Shown: positions 33,898 to 46,079, counted from the stretch's first letter. The stretch: 64,000 nt of DNA from Cricetomys ansorgei (GCA_026225945.1 JAMJFZ010003656.1:620001-684000), one strand, 5' to 3'. A program made the numbers and translations. The notes: generated by a model not told the origin, from the letters alone.

Positions 33898-34770
33898 TCA
33901 TCCAAGAACACATTCAAAAAATCATCAAACATGATCAAGTAGGCTTCATTCCAGAGATACAGGGATGGTTCAACATATGAAAATTAGTCAATGTAATCCA
34001 CTATATAAACAAACTGAAAGACAAAAACTACATTATCATCTCATTAGATGTGTAAAAGGCCTTTGACAAAATCCAACACTCCTTCATGATAAAAGTCCTA
34101 GAAATATTAGAGACACAAGGGACATACCAAAATATAATAAAGGTAATTTACAGCTAGCCCATAGCCAGACTCAACTTAAATGGAAAGAAATTCCTCTAAC
34201 ATCAGGAACAAGACAAAGTTGTCCACTCTGTCCATACCTATTCATTATAGTACTTGAAGTCTTAGCTGAGCAATCAGACAACTGAAGGAGATCAAGGGGA
34301 TACAAATTAGAAAGAAGTCAAATTGTCTTTATTTACAGATGTTATGAGAGATACATAAGCAACCCAAAAATTTCTATCAAAAGACTCCTACAGCTGACAA
34401 ACACTTTCAGCAAGGTAACTGGTTAGTTAATTAAAAATTTATGCCACAGAAATCAGTAGCCCTCCTATATACAAATAACAAATGGACTCAGAAAAAAATC
34501 AGGGAAACAATACCTTTCACAATAGCCTCAAATAATATAAAATACCTTGCATGTAACTCTAACTAAGCAAGTAAAAGACTTGTGTGATAAAACTTTAAAA
34601 CATTGAAGAAAGAAACTGAGGAAAATATCAGAAGATGGAAATATCTCCCATGCTCCATGTATCAGTAGGATTAATATAGTAAAAATGGCCATCCCAGCAA
34701 AAGCAATATACAGATTTAATGCAATCTCCCTCAAAATTTCAACACAATTCTTCACAGACCCATTCAACAG
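33898..34770 (+). pseudogene. L1 ORF2 remnant, RT part
   Basis: Reverse transcriptase region: 'catgatcaagtaggcttcat', 'ggatggttcaacatatg', then 'ttgtccactctgtccatacc'. The catalytic FADD-type box near 34337 is altered, and stops are frequent. Broken at about 34770 by an L1 3' end. Confidence 0.85.
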
Positions 34771-35200
34771 CAAATCACTCAAGGATATACAACCCACAGA
34801 TATAACTGTCTTCCTATAAAGTATATAGACCCTTTTACCTGCCCTTGGGACTCCTTTGCTCTTGCCAGGTTGCCTAGTATGCCCATGATATAAGGATTAG
34901 TGCCCCGCCTTGTTATGTCTTGCTATGTCATGCCCTGCTTGAGAGGTAACCCTGAGAGGACTGTTCTTTTCTGGGGAGAAGTGGGAGGGGGGCTGTTTGT
35001 GGGTGGGAATGGGAGTGTAGATCTGAGGGAGCGGGGAAATGGGAGGAACTGGGAGGAGTGGGGAGAGGGGAAGAGGGGCATCAGGTTGTATTGTATAAGT
35101 TGTATGAGAGAAGAAAAAATTTACAAAGATAGTAGACAAAAACAAAAAAGAAAAAAAGAAAGATAATATCATTGAATAGTCTATGTAGTGTGAGTTTTAC
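34771..35200 (+). mobile_element. L1 3' end inserted in another L1
   Basis: G-rich 3' UTR (34980-35080) with 'gcatcaggttgtattgtata' and an A-rich tail. L1 ORF2 text of the host element breaks near 34760 and resumes near 35225, so this is a 5'-truncated later insertion. Confidence 0.75.
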
Positions 35201-35737
35201 ACATTAAAACACATTGTCCTATTTGAAAAAAGAAAGGAAGAACAGTTTTCAGTTTCATATAGAAAAACAAAAAACCCAGGAGAGTTAAAACAATCCTGAA
35301 TAATAATTTTTTTTAAAAAAAGTGCTAGAGGTATCACTATCCCTGACCTCAAATTACACTACAGAGCTATAGTAATAAAAACAGCATGTCAGTGGCACAA
35401 AAACAGATATGTTGATCAATAACATTGAATTGAAGTTCCAGACATAAATTCACATACCTATAGACATTTTTGATTATTTACAAAGGAGCCAAAAATACAC
35501 ACTGGAGAAAGGATAGCATCTTCAACAAATGGTAGTGGTCCAACTAGAAGTGAACCTGATAGGAGAAAAAGAGGGGAACACCTTGAACTCATCAACACAG
35601 GAAAAGACTTTCTGAACAGAACACAGCATAGGCACTAAGATCAACAATTAATAATGGGACCTCATGAAACTGATAAGCTTACAGCAAAAGACACCATCAT
35701 TCACCCAAAGCGGCAGCATACAAAATACGAAAAAATA

Positions 35738-35858
35738 TTTTATTTTTTAAATGGCTGAGTAATATTCTATTGTGTAATTGTACCACATTTTCTTTATCCA
35801 TTCATCTATGTCGTTCTCAGTTTCTCACTATTATGAATAGAACATCAATGAACATAGT
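35738..35858 (-). repeat. Inverted duplication, left arm
   Basis: Reverse complement of 36355-36473 with three substitutions and a two-base A/T-run length change. It interrupts sense ORF2 text, which resumes near 35901 ('taatatccaaaatac'). The arm also contains a small palindrome at its right edge. Confidence 0.95.
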
Positions 35859-36354
35859 TCATTGATATATGAATATATATGATATATTCTGATATATGGC
35901 TAATATCCAAAATACATAAAGAATTCGAAAACTGGATATCAAGCAAACAAATAATCTAATTACAAATTAGTTTCAGATCTAAACACAGCATTATCAAAAG
36001 AGGAATCTCAAATGGCTGAGAAACAAAGAAATGTTCAGTATCCTTAGCCATCAGGGAAATGCAAATTGAAACTACTTTGAGAGTCCATCTTACCCCAGTC
36101 AGAGTAGCTAAGATCACTAAACAAGTGACAACTCATGCTGGCAAGGATGTAGAGTAAGAGAAACATTCATTCATTGCTAGTGGGAGTGCAAACTTGTACA
36201 GCCACTGTAGAAATCAGTGTGACAGTTCTGCAGGAAAATAGGAATCTATCTACCTGGATATTGATATTAATAGCTGGATATTGATCCAGCTATAAAACTC
36301 TTGGGCATATACCCAAAGGATGCTTCATCCTACCACAGAAATACTTGTTGCTCG

Positions 36355-36473
36355 ACTATGTTCATTGATGTTCTATTCATAATAGTGAGAAACTGGGAAC
36401 AACATGGATGAATGGATAAAGAAAATGTGGTACAATTACACAATAGAATATTACTCAGCCATTTAAAAAAAAT
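36355..36473 (+). repeat. Inverted duplication, right (source) arm
   Basis: Lies in its proper place and orientation within L1 ORF2, so it is the likely source of the copy at 35738-35858. The spacer is about 496 bp. Confidence 0.95.
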
Positions 36474-36540
36474 AAAATTGTGAAATTTGACGGTAAATAG
36501 ATGGAACTGAAAAATTATCATTCTGAGAGAGGTAACCTAG

Positions 36541-37269
36541 ACCCAGAAAGACAAATATGGCATGTAATTTGCTTATATGCAGATATTAGCTGTTAAGTCA
36601 ATGATAACCTAACTGCATTCCATAGAACTATAGAGGTTAGATTTAGATTAAGAGACTGGTGGAAGGAAGATAGATATCCCTATGAAAGGGAAATAGAATA
36701 GATAGTTATAAATGGATGGGGGCTATGATAGGGGGATCAAGTTGGCAGGGACAGAGGAGAGTGGGATGAAGAAGGAAATACAGAGAGAAATAGCTAAAAT
36801 TAAGGGCCATTTGTGGGATAGAATGGAAAACTAACACAATAGAAGCTTCCTAAAATATATACATATACGAAGGCTATCTAAATGATATTGCCAAATAATG
36901 GGAGAGACAGAGTCCCAGATAGACATCTCTTGTCACCAAATGAAGCTGCCAGTCCCAGGATTAGGTTACATCTAATTGAGTTATTGGCCAAAGGGGTTCC
37001 ATGGGAATCCCCAGACAACTTAAGCTGTTGCCAAAACTATATGCTGCTCTCCATAAACTGAGGGCAAGGCCCCATTGCTGAAGACAATACCTACACAACT
37101 CATTGAACATGAAGAAGTCAAGCTGGTGCCGATAAAGAGCCTTCACACCTATGTTGCAGCATCTTTGGTATACAGGAAAGTACAGTTGTGTACCACCTAT
37201 AAGATATGCTAGTGCAATGGCCACAAAGCTTATGGCAATTACCAGCCAGTATTTGATTTGGCCTCAAAA
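36541..37269 (+). mobile_element. L1 (Lx-type) 3' UTR
   Basis: 3' UTR of the preceding ORF2: 'cttcctaaaatatatacata' and 'caagctggtgccgataaag'. Parallels 39040-39330 of the next L1. No poly(A) tail is visible before the next L1 starts. Confidence 0.8.
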
Positions 37270-38758
37270 AATATATCTTGGGGTAAATCTGATTAGGAAG
37301 TGAAAAACTTGTATAATTAAAAACTTTAAGACATTGAAGAAAGAAATTGAAGAATACACCAGAAGATGAGAAGATCTCCCATGCTCATGGATCAATAATA
37401 TTAATATTGTGAAAATGGCCATCCTACCAAAAGCAATCTATAGATTTAATACACTCCCCATCAATATTCCAGCACATTTCTTCACAGAAATTAAAAAGAA
37501 CAATCTTCAACTTCTTACAGAAACACAACAAAAATATGATAAATAAAAAAATCCTGAATAATAAAAAAACTGCTGGAGGTAACACCACCCCAGATTTCAA
37601 ACTACAGAGCTATGGTAATATAAACAACATTGTAATGCCATTTTAAAAACGACACATTGATCAATGGAATAGAATTAAAGACCAAGACACAATTCCACAC
37701 ACCTACAGGACACCTGATTATTTACCAAGAAGTCAAAAATACACACTGGAGGAAAAAACAGCATCTTCTACAAATGGTGCTAGTCAAATTGGATGACTAC
37801 ATGTAGAAGAATGCAAATCGATTCATATTTATCACTCTGCACAAAACTCAAGTCCAAATGGATCTCAACATAAGATTAGATACTCTGAACCTGATAGAAA
37901 AGAGAGTAGTAGAGAACAGACTTGAACTCAATGGCACAGGAAAGGACCTTCTCAACAGGGCACTGATAGCACAGGCATTAAGCCCAACAATTAGGACCTC
38001 GTGAAGCTAAAAAGCATCTGTATGGCAAAGGGCACTATCATTCCACCAATGTGGCAGCCTACAGAATGAGAAAAGATCTTTACCAATTATATGTCTTGTA
38101 TAAGGTTAATGCCTAGAATAAACAAAGGGCTAAAAAAATCTGAACAACAAGAGAACAAACAACACAATTTAAAAATTGGATATAGAATTAAACACAGAGT
38201 TCTCGAAAGCTAAAACCTAAATGGCCGAGAAACACTTAAAGAGGTGTTCAACATCCTTAGCCATCAGGGAAATGCAAATTAAAACTACTCTGAGATTTTA
38301 TCTTACCCCAGTCATAATGGCCAAGTTCAAGGAAACAGATGACAGGGCATGCTAGTTTGAATGCAGGGAAAGGGAAGCACGTATCCATTACTGGTGAGAG
38401 TGCAAGCCGTAAGGCCACTATAGAAATGAGTGTGGAGGTTTCTCAAAAAGCTGAAAATCAATCTACCACAAGCTCGGCTGTAACACTCTTGGGCATAGAA
38501 CCAGAGGACTCGACATCCTACTACAGAGATAATTGCTCATGCATGTTCATTGCCACTCTGTTCATAATAGCCAGAAATTGGAAACAACCTAGACGCACAT
38601 CAACTGATGAATGGATAATGAAAATGTGGTACATTTACACAACAGAACACTATTCATCTGTTAAGAGAAATGAAATTATGAAATTTGCAGGTAAATGGAT
38701 GGAGCTAGAAACAATCATCCCGACTGCAGTAACTCGGACCAAAAAAACCAAACACTGA
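37270..38758 (+). pseudogene. L1 ORF2 remnant, second tandem copy
   Basis: ORF2 from the late RT region to the C-terminus: 'gatctcccatgctcatggat' (37373), then 'gggaaatgcaaattaaaact' (38268). The frame 38339-38758 (139 codons) still reads through the C-terminal Cys-containing domain to the natural end. Stops elsewhere make it inactive. It is 5' truncated and immediately follows another plus-strand L1 3' UTR. Confidence 0.88.
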
Positions 38759-40585
38759 AACTTTTCTCTTACATGTGGATGTTAGCTTTTAAGGTTGCTG
38801 CTATATGTGTGCTTCCATCCAAATAACCACAAAAGTTAGGTACCTAGTAAGTGACCATCGTGCTGGGTGGGGGAGGGGGGTCTTCTAAGGAATGTGAAAT
38901 AGAGGCTACTGTTATAAAGGGACAAAGGGAAAACTAGAATAGGGAGATTAAATGGAGAGGGGAATGGGAGAGTAGAGTAAAGGAAAGAATATGGGGATTG
39001 ACAACTAACACTACAGACCACTTGAAAAACCATATGGAAACCGACTACTGAAGAAACTTCCTAAAATATATACATATATGGGAGAAATTTAAAGAGTCAC
39101 CATATAATAGGAGAGACAACGCCCCAACTAAATGCCACCAAGTAAACATCTTGTTGAGTCATTGGTCAAATGGGTCCCATAGATCACAGGCTATTGCTAA
39201 GGTTATTGATTACTCTCCATTATCTGATGGTAAGTCCTTATTGCTAGAGACAACACTTACTTATATCATTTAACGTGAAATCGAGCTGGTGCCTAATTAG
39301 AAGCTTCACTCCTACTGATTAGCATTTATGGTGATAGAAGGTACTTTGCATGATACTGGAGGAAAATAAGTAATCATCAAATTCACCCAGCTTAAAAACC
39401 CTGCAACCAACAACAGAGACCTGTCTTCAAGATACACTGGCACAAAAGTTATAGGAGTAGCCAAGCACTTATTTTACTGGATTCAAGGCCCATTCTATGT
39501 GACGGAACCCATATCTGACACTGCTAAGGTGGCCAATAATGTGAGACTAGATAGGTCATGGGCCTAGGGGAAAGTTACCACTGTCATTCTGTTAAAGGAA
39601 CAGAGCAATCAAATGACTCCTAATGGCATACTGCTATAGTCATGAGACACAATATCATCCAATCTTCATCAGAGACGTTTCTTCTTGAGTAGATGGTAAT
39701 TAACAAAGAGATCTACAATGGGACAATGTGCAGGAGAGGCTTTGGTGCACTCAACCCTAAATGTGATGTCTTTAACAAACCCGTCTTTATCAAATTCGTC
39801 TCAAGAATCAGTGATCTATGGGGAAGAAAAGGAGGAAAAATTATAAGAGCCAGGGATGGCGGATGACTCCTAGGAAACAGCCACAACAGAACTGATGCAC
39901 ATGTGAACTCACAGAGACTGTGACAGCAAGCACAGACCCACACAAAACAGACAAAATTTCAGCACTGGGAAGGGGAAGTGAACACAAAATCCCACCCCTG
40001 CTGGGTAGTGGTAGCCCATGCCTTTAATCCCAGCTCTCAGGAGCAGAGGCAGGCAAATCTCTGTGAGTTCAAGGACAGCCTGATCTACAGAATGAGTTCC
40101 AGGACAGCCAGAGTTAAAACAGAGAAACCCTGTCTTGAAAAAAAAAAATCCCACCCCTAACCAAGAGGCTATTTGCAGTCAATTCTTGTTGGGAAAAGGA
40201 AAATTAGTTTTCTGCAGCAGAGTGTCACTGGGAATATCAACCACACTCCAGAGCAGGCCCCATACCCAGGAGTAGTTGGCCAACACAAAATGGGCTCCAC
40301 AGTTTTTTGTGCATTTTTTTATTTGGGGGTTAGGTTTGGTTTGGCTTGGTTTGGCTTTTGTCTTGTTATTTTCTTCTTTTTAATTTGTGTTTTGATTTTT
40401 GCTTTTGTTTTTCCTATTGTTTTCTTTTTTGAGAGAGAGAGAGCACATGAAGTTAATGTGGTTAAGAAGGTGGAGACAATGTGGGAGAAGAGGGGGAAGA
40501 ATATGATCAAAATATATTGCATGAAAATAAATTTCAAACAAAAATTAAAAATAAACACACATACACACAAACTAAAAAAAAATAC
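38759..40585 (+). mobile_element. L1 (Lx-type) 3' UTR
   Basis: Long 3' UTR with 'gcatttatggtgatagaagg', 'gagtgtcactgggaatatca' and a terminal 'gatcaaaatatattgcatga' before an A-rich tail at 40525-40580. A B1 is inserted at 40000. Confidence 0.85.
40000..40144 (+). mobile_element. B1 SINE with perfect target duplication
   Basis: 'gctgggtagtggtagcccat' to an A-run. A perfect 14-bp duplication, 'aaaatcccacccct', lies at 39986-39999 and 40145-40158. Confidence 0.97.
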
Positions 40586-41745
40586 AGAAAAACGTTCAGT
40601 GTCAGGAATCAATTCAAAGTTGTTAGTCAGTGAGATCCCATAGGACCCCCCCACAAAAACTATACAGGCCATTGCCATTGCTCTTGGTTACCCTCCAGAA
40701 CTTGACAGTAAGATCCTGTTGCTGAAAAAAAACATACTTTAGTCATTGAACATGGAAAAATCAAGTTGGTACTGACCTGGAAGCTTCATCCCTACTGGCT
40801 AGCTTTCATGGTGATGGAAGATCCAATGCATACTTCTAGAATAGAAAAGTAATCCTCAGTTACACTCAGCTGTGAGCCCTGCCAGCTATAATAATGACTA
40901 GCCTGAAAAGGCATGCCTGTTGGTGCAAAAATGGCATCAACAACATGGGAATAACCAGCTATTTCTGATTGGATATAAGTCCCACTCCACAAGATGAAAC
41001 CCATACCTGTCACCACTATCAGGCCAAAAACCTGTGGCTCGACAGGTCATAGGCCCTAGGGTAGAACCTCTTAGACCAATGAACCAACTGATCTATGGTT
41101 CAGACCATATTGGTTCAGACCGATTTCTGAATCTTCATCTGAGAAGCTTTTATTGGCAGTAGATAATGTTTAACACAAAGAACCACAACAGGCCAAGGTG
41201 CAAGACTGTAAAATGATCAGCCCTAAATTGAACATGTATACCACTCCCTCTCTTCCCAAGGCTCAGGGAGCATTGTAGAAAAGGAGGCAGAAAGAAGGCA
41301 AGAGCCACAGGTTGCAGATGTCCACAAGGAAACTGTCTTCTGGACATAGCAGGGCAGTTGCACATATGAACTCACAATGGTTTTGACAGCACACACAAGA
41401 CCTGTATAGGCCCAAACCAGAAAAAAAGCTCAGCGTGGAGATTGGGGTTCAGTACAAAAAATCCCATTCCTAGCCATGTGGCTATTAGCACTCATAAGCT
41501 TCTGGAAGAGGGAGAAACAGTTTTCTCCGAGAGTGTTGCCCCTAGTTAGTTGAGTACATGCCAGTGAAAAACTACACATTCCGAGAATAAATGGGCAGCA
41601 CAGATTGGTCTTGAGGGCTGCTTTTTAAAGGCATACAAAGTTGGGTGGATAGGGAAGGGATGGTGGATCTGGGAAGAGTTTGGAGTGGGGGTGAATATAA
41701 TCAAAACATGTGTGACACTCTCAAAGAACTAATAATAAAAAACTT
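40586..41745 (+). mobile_element. L1 (Lx-type) 3' UTR, third copy
   Basis: 'ccattgccattgctcttggt', 'catgtgtgacactctcaaag' and the same order of blocks as the previous copies, ending in an A-rich tail near 41735-41745. No ORF2 portion. Confidence 0.82.
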
Positions 41746-42397
41746 AAGCCCATGGCTGGAGCAGTCTTGAATCCAATGATAGAATCTTCTATTGTTATTT
41801 TGCTCATTACCATGCTGTCAGTTTGTGTTCTAGATATTTATACTTCTAAATATCTATATTTATTTATAAATACCTATAGAACCATACTGCTCTCAACCTT
41901 TGTCAGAGAAGTTTCCTTTTGCAGTGGACTGCAGTGAGTGGAGAAATACATACCTGGTCTGAGTGCTGAGAAGTAAAGTCTGAGTAAGTGTTCAGCCCTA
42001 AATGGGTTATCATTACCAACCCCTACTCTAGCCAGCACTCAGAGAACATCACTGAGGAGGAGACAGAAAGAATGCAAGAGCTAGAAGATGGGGAGGAAGA
42101 CGGTGAAATACCATGATCTGAACATGACATAGCCATTGCATTCATGAACTCACACCAGCTGTGATTAACTACACAAGATCTACACAAAATCAAGCCAGCC
42201 AAAATTCCTGAATACTTGGGAGAGAAGATCTCCAGGCCCCAAATTCTTTACTAGGGAGATACTGGTAGTTGATAGCTGCTGGGGGAGGGAGAATCCTTCT
42301 TTGAAGTTGTGGCCATTAATACGTTTCACATGCTCCAGTGGAATACTCCACACCCATGCACACAAGTCACATAAATAGTTGTGTGTGTGAGAGAGAG

Positions 42398-42398
<1 letters not shown>

Positions 42399-42425
<27 letters not shown>
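42399..42425. repeat. (GT)n microsatellite
   Basis: 27 bp of GT repeat at the edge of an inserted LTR-like repeat. Confidence 0.95.
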
Positions 42426-42429
<4 letters not shown>

Positions 42430-42788
42430 TTTCTATTTCTCTGATAAAACATCATGAACAAAGACAGCTTAAGGAAGAAAACATTTATTTTTGGCTAATG
42501 GCTCCAAAAGGGACAAAAGTCCATAATGGTGCAGCAGAGGTACAGCAGCAAGTAGCAGACATGGTGGAAGAAGCAGGAAGCTGAGAGCTCACATCTTAAA
42601 TCATAAGCATGAAGCAGAGATAATGAACTGAAAGTGGCATGAGACTTTTAATCTCAAAGGCCACCTCCAGTGACAGACTTCCTCCAGCAAGTTTGCATTA
42701 CCTAAATCTCCCTAACAGTGCCATCAACAGGAAACCAAATGTTCAAATACCTGAGCCTATTTGGAACGCCTATTTAGACCACTACAAC
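42426..42788 (-). mobile_element. LTR-like repeat (family B)
   Basis: 'atttctctgataaaacatca' to 'ctgagcctatttggaacgcc', diverged but collinear with 30078-30386. It sits inside an L1 3' UTR. Confidence 0.75.
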
Positions 42789-42905
42789 ATGAAGTTGGGG
42801 AGGGTGTTGTTGGGGGCGCAGGAAGAGTTGGAGGGGAAAATGGGGGGTAGATATCATATTTCATTGCACATATATATGAAATTCTCAAAGAATAAAAGAA
42901 TTTTT

Positions 42906-43284
42906 AATAATGTCTTCATTTTTCTAACTCATTATTGGGAACATCTAGAGGGGAGGAAGGCCTGGTTTTTGTTATTAACCCTGCCTGTCTCATAACCCTG
43001 ATAATTTTTCTAATTCTAATAACTTTAAATACATTTTAATTTTCTATACACAGTCATATTTGTAAATATCTGCATGCTTACTTTTCTCATGTTTCTTATC
43101 CGTTTCTTTATCAGGCAGCTCCGTTTTTATACAACTGAAATACAAAAAATATGTATATAATTTCAGTTTTATTTTACATTTTTCTTTATTTTTTTTAGAA
43201 TTCCATATATATGTGCAATAGAACATGGTCATATTTAAAAAGCAATTTGACAGCGAGAGCATTTAGCACAATAACAATAACGAT
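42906..43284. other. AT-rich stretch, no gene
   Basis: No repeat is clear; T-rich. Lies between plus-strand and minus-strand L1 blocks. Confidence 0.5.
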
Positions 43285-43871
43285 AGCAGGGTCTACCCTA
43301 GGGTCTATGACCTTCCCAGCCATGGGCTTTTGACCAGAATTACAGTACTTGGAATGAAAATCCCTTCTATGGAGCAGGTCTCAAGTCCAATCAGAAAGTA
43401 CAAGTTATCCCATAACAACAGTTGTGGCCACTGTTGTACCAGTGGGTACTTCTTGCCTGGCAGGTCATACTTGTAGCATGCAAGTTTCAGCACCTTAGTA
43501 AGACCATTGACAGTTTTTCTCCTGAAGCTACCTGCCAAGCACCTGCTGGCTCTGTGACAGCTAGCCAGAAAGGAAGAAGAAGTTTCTTGTTCAGTTGGAG
43601 ATTGATTTCTCTATGTCCTGCAACTGAAGTGGTAGAGTCTTACTGTGTAGTTATGGTGGGTAGCCAAGGACAAGAGCAGTATCTTGTGCTATTTCGAAGA
43701 CACCTGGAGCTTCCCTGATCAAAACCTCATAGGTAGGTATATCATGCCCTCTATTGCAATTTTGATCTTGAGCCTTTTATATATTTTTCTTGCACTGGTC
43801 AAGAGCTTCAGTATAACTTGAATAAAACTGATTATAATGGGCAACCTAGTCTTGTTCCCAATCTTAGGAAG

Positions 43872-44266
43872 TGCCCTAGTTTGCTTTTCTGTTGCTGTAA
43901 TAAACTCTGGCCAAAAGCAACTTGAGGAGGAACAGATTTGTTTTGTCTTACAGTTCCAGGTCCATCACTGAGGGATGTCAGGATAGGAACATAGAAGCAG
44001 AAACTGAAGCAGAAACCACAGAGGAATGCCTCTTACTAGCCTGCTTTCCATGGCTTGCTCAGCTTGCTTCCTAATATAAACCAGGATCACCTGCCCCAGA
44101 ACTGGCATTGCCCACAGTGATCTGGGAACTCCCAGACCAATCATTAATCAAGAAAATGCCCCACAGACATGCCCACAGGTCAATGTGCTAGAGGCAATTC
44201 CTTAATTGATGTTCCTTCTTTCCAGATGACTCTAATTTGTATCAATTTGACAAAAGCTAACCAGCA
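43872..44266 (-). mobile_element. LTR-like repeat (family A)
   Basis: TG...CA ends on the plus strand ('tgccctagtttgc' ... 'aagctaaccagca'). The 6-bp direct repeat 'aggaag' lies at 43866-43871 and 44268-44273, with one extra base at the right. It interrupts antisense L1 ORF2 text. Confidence 0.8.
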
Positions 44267-44535
44267 CAGGAAGCATTCAATATTTCCCCATTAGGGATAA
44301 TGTTTGCTATGGTATTTTAATAAATTTCTTTCAATTCTTAGGAAACTTAAGTTTGCTATGAATTTGTTTTCTATTGTTGTTGTTATTGTTATTGTTATGA
44401 TACTTTTGTGCCTGTTGAACAATCATAAGTTTTCTCCAATCCCCTGAAGAATTCGTGTAAAATTAGAAAATTGAGGGGTAGGAGTCTCTGAAAATTTTGC
44501 AGAATTTAATATTGGACAACCTCTGGGCCTGGAGA

Positions 44536-44584
44536 GTGTGTGCATGTGTGCACGTGCGCATGTGTGCATGTGTACGTGCACACA
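44536..44584. repeat. Alternating purine-pyrimidine tract
   Basis: 49 bp of strict R-Y alternation mixing TG, CA, CG, GC and TA steps, including 'gcacgtgcgcatgtg'. This composition favours left-handed Z-DNA. Confidence 0.92.
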
Positions 44585-44589
44585 AAGGC

Positions 44590-44855
44590 CAAAGCAGAAC
44601 TTCAGATGTTCTTCTCTAGTGGTCTCCACATAAATGCCTTGAGAAAGGGTCTCTCGCTGAACTGGAAGCTTACTTTGTCTTAGCTAGGCTGGCTTGCCAG
44701 CAAGTTCTATGGATCCACTTGCCTCTGCAAGTGGCAATGGTGGGGTTAGAGGCAGACACAGCCATGCCACACTTTTACATGGTTGTTACAGATTTGAACT
44801 CAGGTCTTCACCATTGCAGACAGAATGCTTATCCCCTGAGGCCATCTGCCTAACC
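44590..44855 (-). mobile_element. Rodent SINE, antisense (subfamily unsure)
   Basis: 'tctctagtggtctccacata', 'tagctaggctggcttgccag' and 'gatttgaactcaggtcttca', then 'ctgaggccatctgcc'. A composite B-type SINE in reverse; B3/B4 assignment is uncertain. Confidence 0.6.
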
Positions 44856-45440
44856 TCTGGAGATTTCTTTGCACAAACCTTTTTAAACTATAAGTTCCAT
44901 TTGTTTAATAGTTATAAGATTGTTCAGATATTCTATAGCTTCTGTGACTTTTAGTCAATTTTATCTTCCAGTAATTTTTCCACTGTATCAAAAATTTCAA
45001 ATTTACAAGCATAAAATTTCAATTCTAATAGCCTCTCATTATAATTTAATGTTATGTAGCATAGTGCCCACTTTGTTCCTGATACTTTCTATATGTTTTC
45101 TTATTTTCTGAATCATGATGTCTAGAGGATTTTTTGAAGAACCATTAGCTTTGTTTATGTCTGTTGTAGCTCTATTTTCTATTTCATTGCTCTCGGCTGT
45201 CAATCATACCATTTCCCTCCTTTCTTTAAGTCTAATTTGTTATCTTTTTTCTATCTTAAGACAGAAATCCAGCTCTTCCTTTTTAAAATATATTAATTTA
45301 AAGCTACAAAATGTTCTTTCCACACAGCCTTAGAAGCATCTCACAACATTTCAGGTGCAGATTTTCGTTCTACAGTCCAGAGTATTTTCTAATTTCCACT
45401 GTGAATTTATGCCTAATAATCCATAGGATTTTATCCCTTC

Positions 45441-46079
45441 CAAAGCATGGTGCCCGAATTTTAGGGATACAGAAATAATCACCTAAAGGTCTTCTAAAAA
45501 TATTTCACACCTCTCCCCACCTACCATATTTATTTGTCCAGAAAGCAGGCCTGGGGATCTACAGTTCACAAGTCCCAGAGGGATCCAGATGCAGGTGCAT
45601 GACTTCCAGGCCCACGGGTTGGTAGCAGATCATGGGCTTCATAAGGGCAGGCAGCAAGTCTGATTCACACAAATCATCCCGGGCCCGGCACTGGACCTAC
45701 ATAAAGCTGGGCTTAATGGATGAACCAACAAATGGAGGAAGAAAACAAATAAAATTCAATTTTTATAGCAAGAGAATTGGAATTGTTGAATGCTATAAAT
45801 TAGAGGAACCACTACAGCATCATTTGGTCCCCATTTAATCCGATTCAAAACAGAAATGTCTTCATATTTCTGTTCACCAGGCCTTCTTCTCATCTTGTGC
45901 TTTATGCTGTCCTGGGACACAACCTTAAGTATGGGTTCATGCCTGCCTTCTGGCCCAGAAGAAGTAGAAGTAGCATTAGAGATATCCTGACAGGGGCTGT
46001 TCTGAGCTGGGTGTCGGTACTCCTCCTCCACCTCTCTCCAAGCCAGTTTCCAAACCCTAACCATAAAATCCCATTCTAA
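45441..46079. other. Unassigned sequence
   Basis: No gene established. A minus frame of 102 codons (45756-46064) and plus frames of 60-68 codons resemble nothing that I know. Confidence 0.45.

Larger units (their letters stand above)
35225..36540 (+). pseudogene. L1 ORF2 remnant, C-terminal part
   Basis: Continuation of the ORF2 broken at 34770: 'ctatagtaataaaaacagca' (35368), a late-domain segment, then 'gcatatacccaaaggatgct' and 'aagaaaatgtggtacaatta' near the end. A roughly 120-bp antisense duplicate of its own 3' part lies inside at 35738-35858. Dead copy. Confidence 0.85.
41746..42905 (+). mobile_element. L1 3' UTR, fourth copy
   Basis: 3' UTR text from about 41746 to 42398, then an inserted family B element, then the G-rich terminal block ('agttggggagggtgttgttg') and end at 42900. 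The shared order with 40586-41745 shows a separate insertion. Confidence 0.72.
43285..45440 (-). mobile_element. Old L1, antisense (3' UTR then ORF2)
   Basis: From left: antisense 3' UTR ('taccctagggtctatgacct', compare 5930), then antisense ORF2 ('cctagtcttgttcccaatct' at 43846-43865, 'attagggataatgtttgc'), continuing with endonuclease-like text at 44900-45440. The order fits one minus-strand L1 split by a family A repeat and by SINE sequence. Confidence 0.65.

Noticed and set aside
38339..38758. 139-codon frame as a host gene
   Set aside because: It reads as the C-terminal part of L1 ORF2 in a 5'-truncated dead element.
40173..40643. 156-codon plus frame
   Set aside because: It lies entirely in an L1 3' UTR and its A-rich tail, which are noncoding.
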